Below, piece by piece: positions 61,182-64,000 of a DNA stretch of 64,000 bases. The stretch lies in NCBI GenBank assembly GCA_964386405.1, contig CAYLRW010000001.1, forward strand, positions 9,956 to 73,955. The letters run 5' to 3'. A model generated the notes under the pieces. It was given only the letters and a program-made list of their open reading frames with translations. It had not been told where the DNA came from and made no database searches. The translations under genes and the position numbers were made by a program. The DNA is from RZYP01 sp964386405 (GTDB lineage Bacteria > Bacillota > Negativicutes > Acidaminococcales > Acidaminococcaceae). The stretch's first letter is position 1; each line of letters begins with the position of its first letter.

Positions 61182-62138
61182 TTAATTTATTTTTTTATAG
61201 TTGGAAAAATGTTTTTTAACAAGTTTTTCCAATATTTTTATGCCAAATTTATTTTTTATTTCTTGAGCCTGTGCTGTAGCTGTTTCACCGCCGCCTTTTG
61301 GTAAAGCTCTACCAGCTAAAATTGATAGTTCAGCCATTAACGTTAAAAAACGTTCCCTTGCCAGAACTGAAGCAGCAGCAACAGCAATATCGGCTTCTGC
61401 ACGTTTTTGCTCGACCACAATTAAATCAGGAAACTCACTTTCCAATGCTTCTCGGATTCCACTGTGGATTGAAAACTGGTCAACCAAAGCATACTTGCAA
61501 TCTGTGCGCTGCAACACAGCCTTTCTGATAGCAGAAATATGTCCATTTGCCAGCAAATGATTAAGATTTTTCTTTTCCAGGCGGAGTTGTTCATACCTGT
61601 AGTTATACATATCTGGCTTCAAAGCAAGCACAACATTGATAGGAGCTAAATTTTTGATAATTGGTGCGAGCCGTTGCACTTCCTTGTCTGTTAATATCTT
61701 GCAGTCCTTTACTCCAGCCTTGATTAATTCCTCTGCTATAGTGGTATCTACTAAAACGGCAGCAACAACCAATGGTCCAAAAAAGTCACCCTTGCCAGAC
61801 TCGTCTGAGCCTACCCAAACACCGTTAAACCCAGCGCAATTTTCTAGAAGACTAATTGATTCTTTTATTTCGCTATTTAAGATATTGGTATCAGGAGATT
61901 TTTTACTACTTGAAGAGGATATTGCAGCCATTGCAGAATCCATCAGCAAACCCTCCTGACCGCCCCAAACAGTGCTGATGCCTTTCTTTCCTTTGTAAAC
62001 AGATAAAACAACCTTCTCATTGCCTGCGACTACTTGAAACTGCCTGCCATAAGGCAGCTCCTTGTCTTTTACCACTACATTAGGCAACGTATAAAGTCGT
62101 TGACGAATATTTTCCAAATAACTTGAAAAATCAATCAT
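61182..62138 (-). CDS. rnhC: Ribonuclease HIII
   Basis: Cuts the RNA strand of RNA-DNA hybrids. The 318 residues have an N-terminal TBP-like domain (residues 1-95, with KGKKGISTVWGGQEG) and the catalytic type 2 domain. VGSDESGKGDFFGPLVVAAV carries the first acidic residues; the Asp-Glu-Ser order marks HIII rather than HII. ALVDQF gives the third, and VEQKRAEADIAVAAASVLARERF a conserved strand-helix. It overlaps the end of larC by eight bases, with GAGGAAGAG as ribosome site. Confidence 0.95.
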   Translation of the reverse strand: MIDFSSYLENIRQRLYTLPNVVVKDKELPYGRQFQVVAGNEKVVLSVYKGKKGISTVWGGQEGLLMDSAMAAISSSSSKKSPDTNILNSEIKESISLLENCAGFNGVWVGSDESGKGDFFGPLVVAAVLVDTTIAEELIKAGVKDCKILTDKEVQRLAPIIKNLAPINVVLALKPDMYNYRYEQLRLEKKNLNHLLANGHISAIRKAVLQRTDCKYALVDQFSIHSGIREALESEFPDLIVVEQKRAEADIAVAAASVLARERFLTLMAELSILAGRALPKGGGETATAQAQEIKNKFGIKILEKLVKKHFSNYKKIN

Positions 62139-63417
62139 TGAGCTCTTCCTCTGCTTTTTTTATTGCTTCCTGCATAACGATTTTTAAAGCTTTGCCTGTT
62201 TTATCGGCTATTTTTCTGCAATCCTCATATTCTGGTGCAATATTGACCAATGTTTCTTTATAAGTAGCTATCTTAACAGCGACAGATCCATCAGGAAACT
62301 CTGTATCAATAAATCTGCGAAAAGCAATTGTACGGTTAACCGGGTAATGACGTAGCCCTAACGAACTTGTTTCCTTAAGTACTGTTAATGTAATCTGTTC
62401 CAAATCTCTTGCAGATGCGAGAATTGATAATTTATGAGCAGGGCGGCCTTTTTTCATGATAATCGGTGTAACCCAAACATCCAAAGCACCCTCTGACAAA
62501 AGTTTTTCAAATACATATGGAAATAATTCGCCTGACATATCATCGATATTGCACTCTGCTACAAGCAAAGATTCATTATTATCTATATTAACTTCTCCAA
62601 GATTAACTCTAACAACGTTAGGTATCGGCAAATCCCAGGTGCCAGCACCATAACCTATCATGCTGCCCGAAAAACTATCAGGCATATCTGCTACAGGCTC
62701 AGCCAGCACTGCCATCAAAGCGGCACCTGTTGGTGTAACGAGTTCCCTTTCTATATTACCATGATAATAAGGAAGCTGATTTAATATCTCAGCAGTTGCC
62801 GGTGCTGGTATAGGCATTAACCCGTGTGCGCATTGAATAAAACCGCATCCAGTCTGTATTTTGGAAATAAATACTTTTTCAATTTTCAAATACTCCAAAG
62901 CTAGTATTGAACCCACGATATCTATTATGGTGTCAATAGCACCAACCTCATGAAAATGTACTTCGTCAATTGGCTTGCCATGGACATGAGCTTCAGCGAC
63001 AGCCAAAACATTAAAAACATTTAGAGCCTTCTCCCTTACAGATTGGCTCAGCGTGGATTCATTGATTATTTTGGTGATATCCGCTAAATTGCGATGTTCA
63101 TGATGGTGATTACTTTCTACAGGTAGTTCATGATTATGTAAGTGTTCATGTCTGTGGCTGTGACAATCCGCCTCATCTTGCACATGGTCATGCTGGTGTT
63201 TATCATGATGCTCATGTTCCTCTGGTAAGAGTACATTAAAATAGCTGGCTTCAATGCCACACTTGTTAACCGAATTATAGATAATTTTATAATTGCCCAA
63301 ATGCATTTTGGCAATTTCATCAGTAATATATTCAATAGGTGCACCTAGATTCAACAAAGCACCAAGAAACATGTTGCCACTTATTCCACTAAAAGCTTCA
63401 ACATAGATAGCTTTCAT
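62131..63417 (-). CDS. larC: Nickel pincer cofactor biosynthesis protein LarC
   Basis: Inserts nickel into the pyridinium bis-thiocarboxylate precursor to complete the nickel-pincer cofactor of lactate racemase and relatives. The N-terminus EAFSGISGNMFLGALLNLGAP and HFHEVGAIDTIIDIVG are family marks. A His-rich stretch with about 16 His at residues 68-108 probably binds nickel. In Lactiplantibacillus plantarum larC is expressed through a programmed frameshift; here it is one continuous frame of 428 residues. GAGGTGA before the ATG. No larA or larE is in view; larB lies just upstream. Confidence 0.95.
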   Translation of the reverse strand: MKAIYVEAFSGISGNMFLGALLNLGAPIEYITDEIAKMHLGNYKIIYNSVNKCGIEASYFNVLLPEEHEHHDKHQHDHVQDEADCHSHRHEHLHNHELPVESNHHHEHRNLADITKIINESTLSQSVREKALNVFNVLAVAEAHVHGKPIDEVHFHEVGAIDTIIDIVGSILALEYLKIEKVFISKIQTGCGFIQCAHGLMPIPAPATAEILNQLPYYHGNIERELVTPTGAALMAVLAEPVADMPDSFSGSMIGYGAGTWDLPIPNVVRVNLGEVNIDNNESLLVAECNIDDMSGELFPYVFEKLLSEGALDVWVTPIIMKKGRPAHKLSILASARDLEQITLTVLKETSSLGLRHYPVNRTIAFRRFIDTEFPDGSVAVKIATYKETLVNIAPEYEDCRKIADKTGKALKIVMQEAIKKAEEELND

Positions 63418-63421
63418 CTAA

Positions 63422-64000
63422 TCACCTCATATGATTGATTATGCTGGCCATCCTGCCAGCGCCAAAGCCATTATTAATATTAACAACAGCTACACCGGCA
63501 GCACAACTATTCAGCATACCTAAAAGTGCTGAAAGTCCCTCAAAATTTGCGCCATAGCCTGCACTGGTAGGCACAGCAATAACAGGTTTAGCCACAAGGC
63601 CACCAACAACGCTGGCCAATGCGCCTTCCATGCCTGCGATAACAATTAAGGCATTTGCTTCTCTTATCGTTTCCAAACGTTCAAATAAGCGATGAATTCC
63701 GGCAACTCCCACATCATAGATGCGTTCAACATGATTGCCCATAATTTCAGCGGTAATAGCAGCTTCTTCAGCTACTGGTAAATCGCTAGTGCCAGCAGTA
63801 ATTACAGCTATTCTTCTCTCTGCATCACGTGGCAGCGGATTACGTTCAACGGTAATTAATTTTGCCGATTCATGATAAAAGGCATCCGGCACTTTGGTTT
63901 TTACCGCTTCAAAAATATCTGTACTGGCTCTTGTGCCAAGAATGTTGTCATGGCTTTGGCTTAGTTTTTCCATAATCAAGGCGTTTTGTTCAGAAGTTTT
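63422..64000 (-). CDS. larB: Nickel pincer cofactor biosynthesis protein LarB (5' end outside the window)
   Basis: Carboxylates and hydrolyses nicotinic acid adenine dinucleotide as the first step of nickel-pincer cofactor synthesis. The 193 visible codons include [50 protein letters not shown] and VPTSAGYG, which resemble the PurE-like catalytic domain. LarB is usually about 245 residues. The frame stays open to the window end with [13 protein letters not shown], matching the family before its first possible Met, so the gene is cut by the window edge. Four bases separate its stop from larC. Confidence 0.92.
   Translation of the reverse strand, partial: KTSEQNALIMEKLSQSHDNILGTRASTDIFEAVKTKVPDAFYHESAKLITVERNPLPRDAERRIAVITAGTSDLPVAEEAAITAEIMGNHVERIYDVGVAGIHRLFERLETIREANALIVIAGMEGALASVVGGLVAKPVIAVPTSAGYGANFEGLSALLGMLNSCAAGVAVVNINNGFGAGRMASIINHMR

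Noticed and set aside
1..64000. CRISPR arrays, insertion sequences, tRNA or rRNA genes, prophage
   Set aside because: No repeated spacer pattern, transposase, integrase other than XerD, or cloverleaf was seen on reading both strands.

Overview
The window reads as a contiguous, well-packed chromosomal segment of a low-GC bacterium. The gene content is Firmicute-like: RNase J, RNase HIII, single-chain PurL, a SpoIIIE-type FtsK, lysine and cobalamin riboswitches, and strong AGGAGG ribosome binding sites. It also carries Gram-negative-style envelope genes, namely an ArnT-like glycosyltransferase with an epimerase, a ChbG/HpnK deacetylase and a flippase-like protein. Together with a pair of CobT homologues resembling the ArsA/ArsB phenol-activating pair, and a TAXI-TRAP transporter, this points to the class Negativicutes, possibly the Acidaminococcaceae (Phascolarctobacterium-like). 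The family-level guess is inference. No rRNA, tRNA, insertion sequence, prophage or CRISPR array was seen.

Almost every gene lies on the minus strand. The two exceptions are small plus-strand genes: an Arc-like ribbon-helix-helix protein at 3807-3974 and a protein with an EF-hand-like loop at 56351-56710.

Layout, left to right: a partial acetate/succinate-type transporter (1-444). An M16C protease (657-3581). The Arc-like gene. An operon, transcribed right to left, of a DUF2156 protein, an Eis-like acetyltransferase and purL (4023-9897). A two-module zinc-ribbon protein behind a structured leader RNA (10011-10447). A cobamide nucleotide-loop operon, cobU, cobT, cobS, a cobT paralogue and cobC, under a cobalamin riboswitch (10509-14668), preceded by an M42 peptidase, ndk and a PduO-type adenosyltransferase (14760-16926). 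htpX (16981-17924). A long string starting at miaB, with mutS, mutL, a methyltransferase, miaA, hfq, xerD, a YibQ-like deacetylase, a class III aminotransferase and an SRPBCC protein (17968-29732). pepA, a PHP phosphatase, a P-loop/Asp23-like protein and DUF3870 (29786-33337). The lysine operon dapB, asd, lysC, dapA under a lysine riboswitch (33432-37721). dut, then pnp. An eight-gene operon from RNase J through ftsK, rodZ, ygiQ, a solute-binding protein, rimO and cinA to deaD (40546-52504). A TAXI-TRAP transporter (52614-56078). Finally larB, larC and rnhC, followed by an envelope glycolipid cluster (56778-64000).

Themes are tRNA modification and mismatch repair (miaA/B, mutS/L), RNA turnover (RNase J, PNPase, DeaD, Hfq), corrinoid biosynthesis and lysine biosynthesis. 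Several starts are TTG or GTG and are decided by the Shine-Dalgarno position. One gene (9007-9897) appears to start at ATT. The least explained items are the structured leader at 10333-10418, the Arc-like gene with an 11-bp direct repeat in its leader, a terminator-like hairpin inside the DUF1850 gene, and the EF-hand-like small protein.
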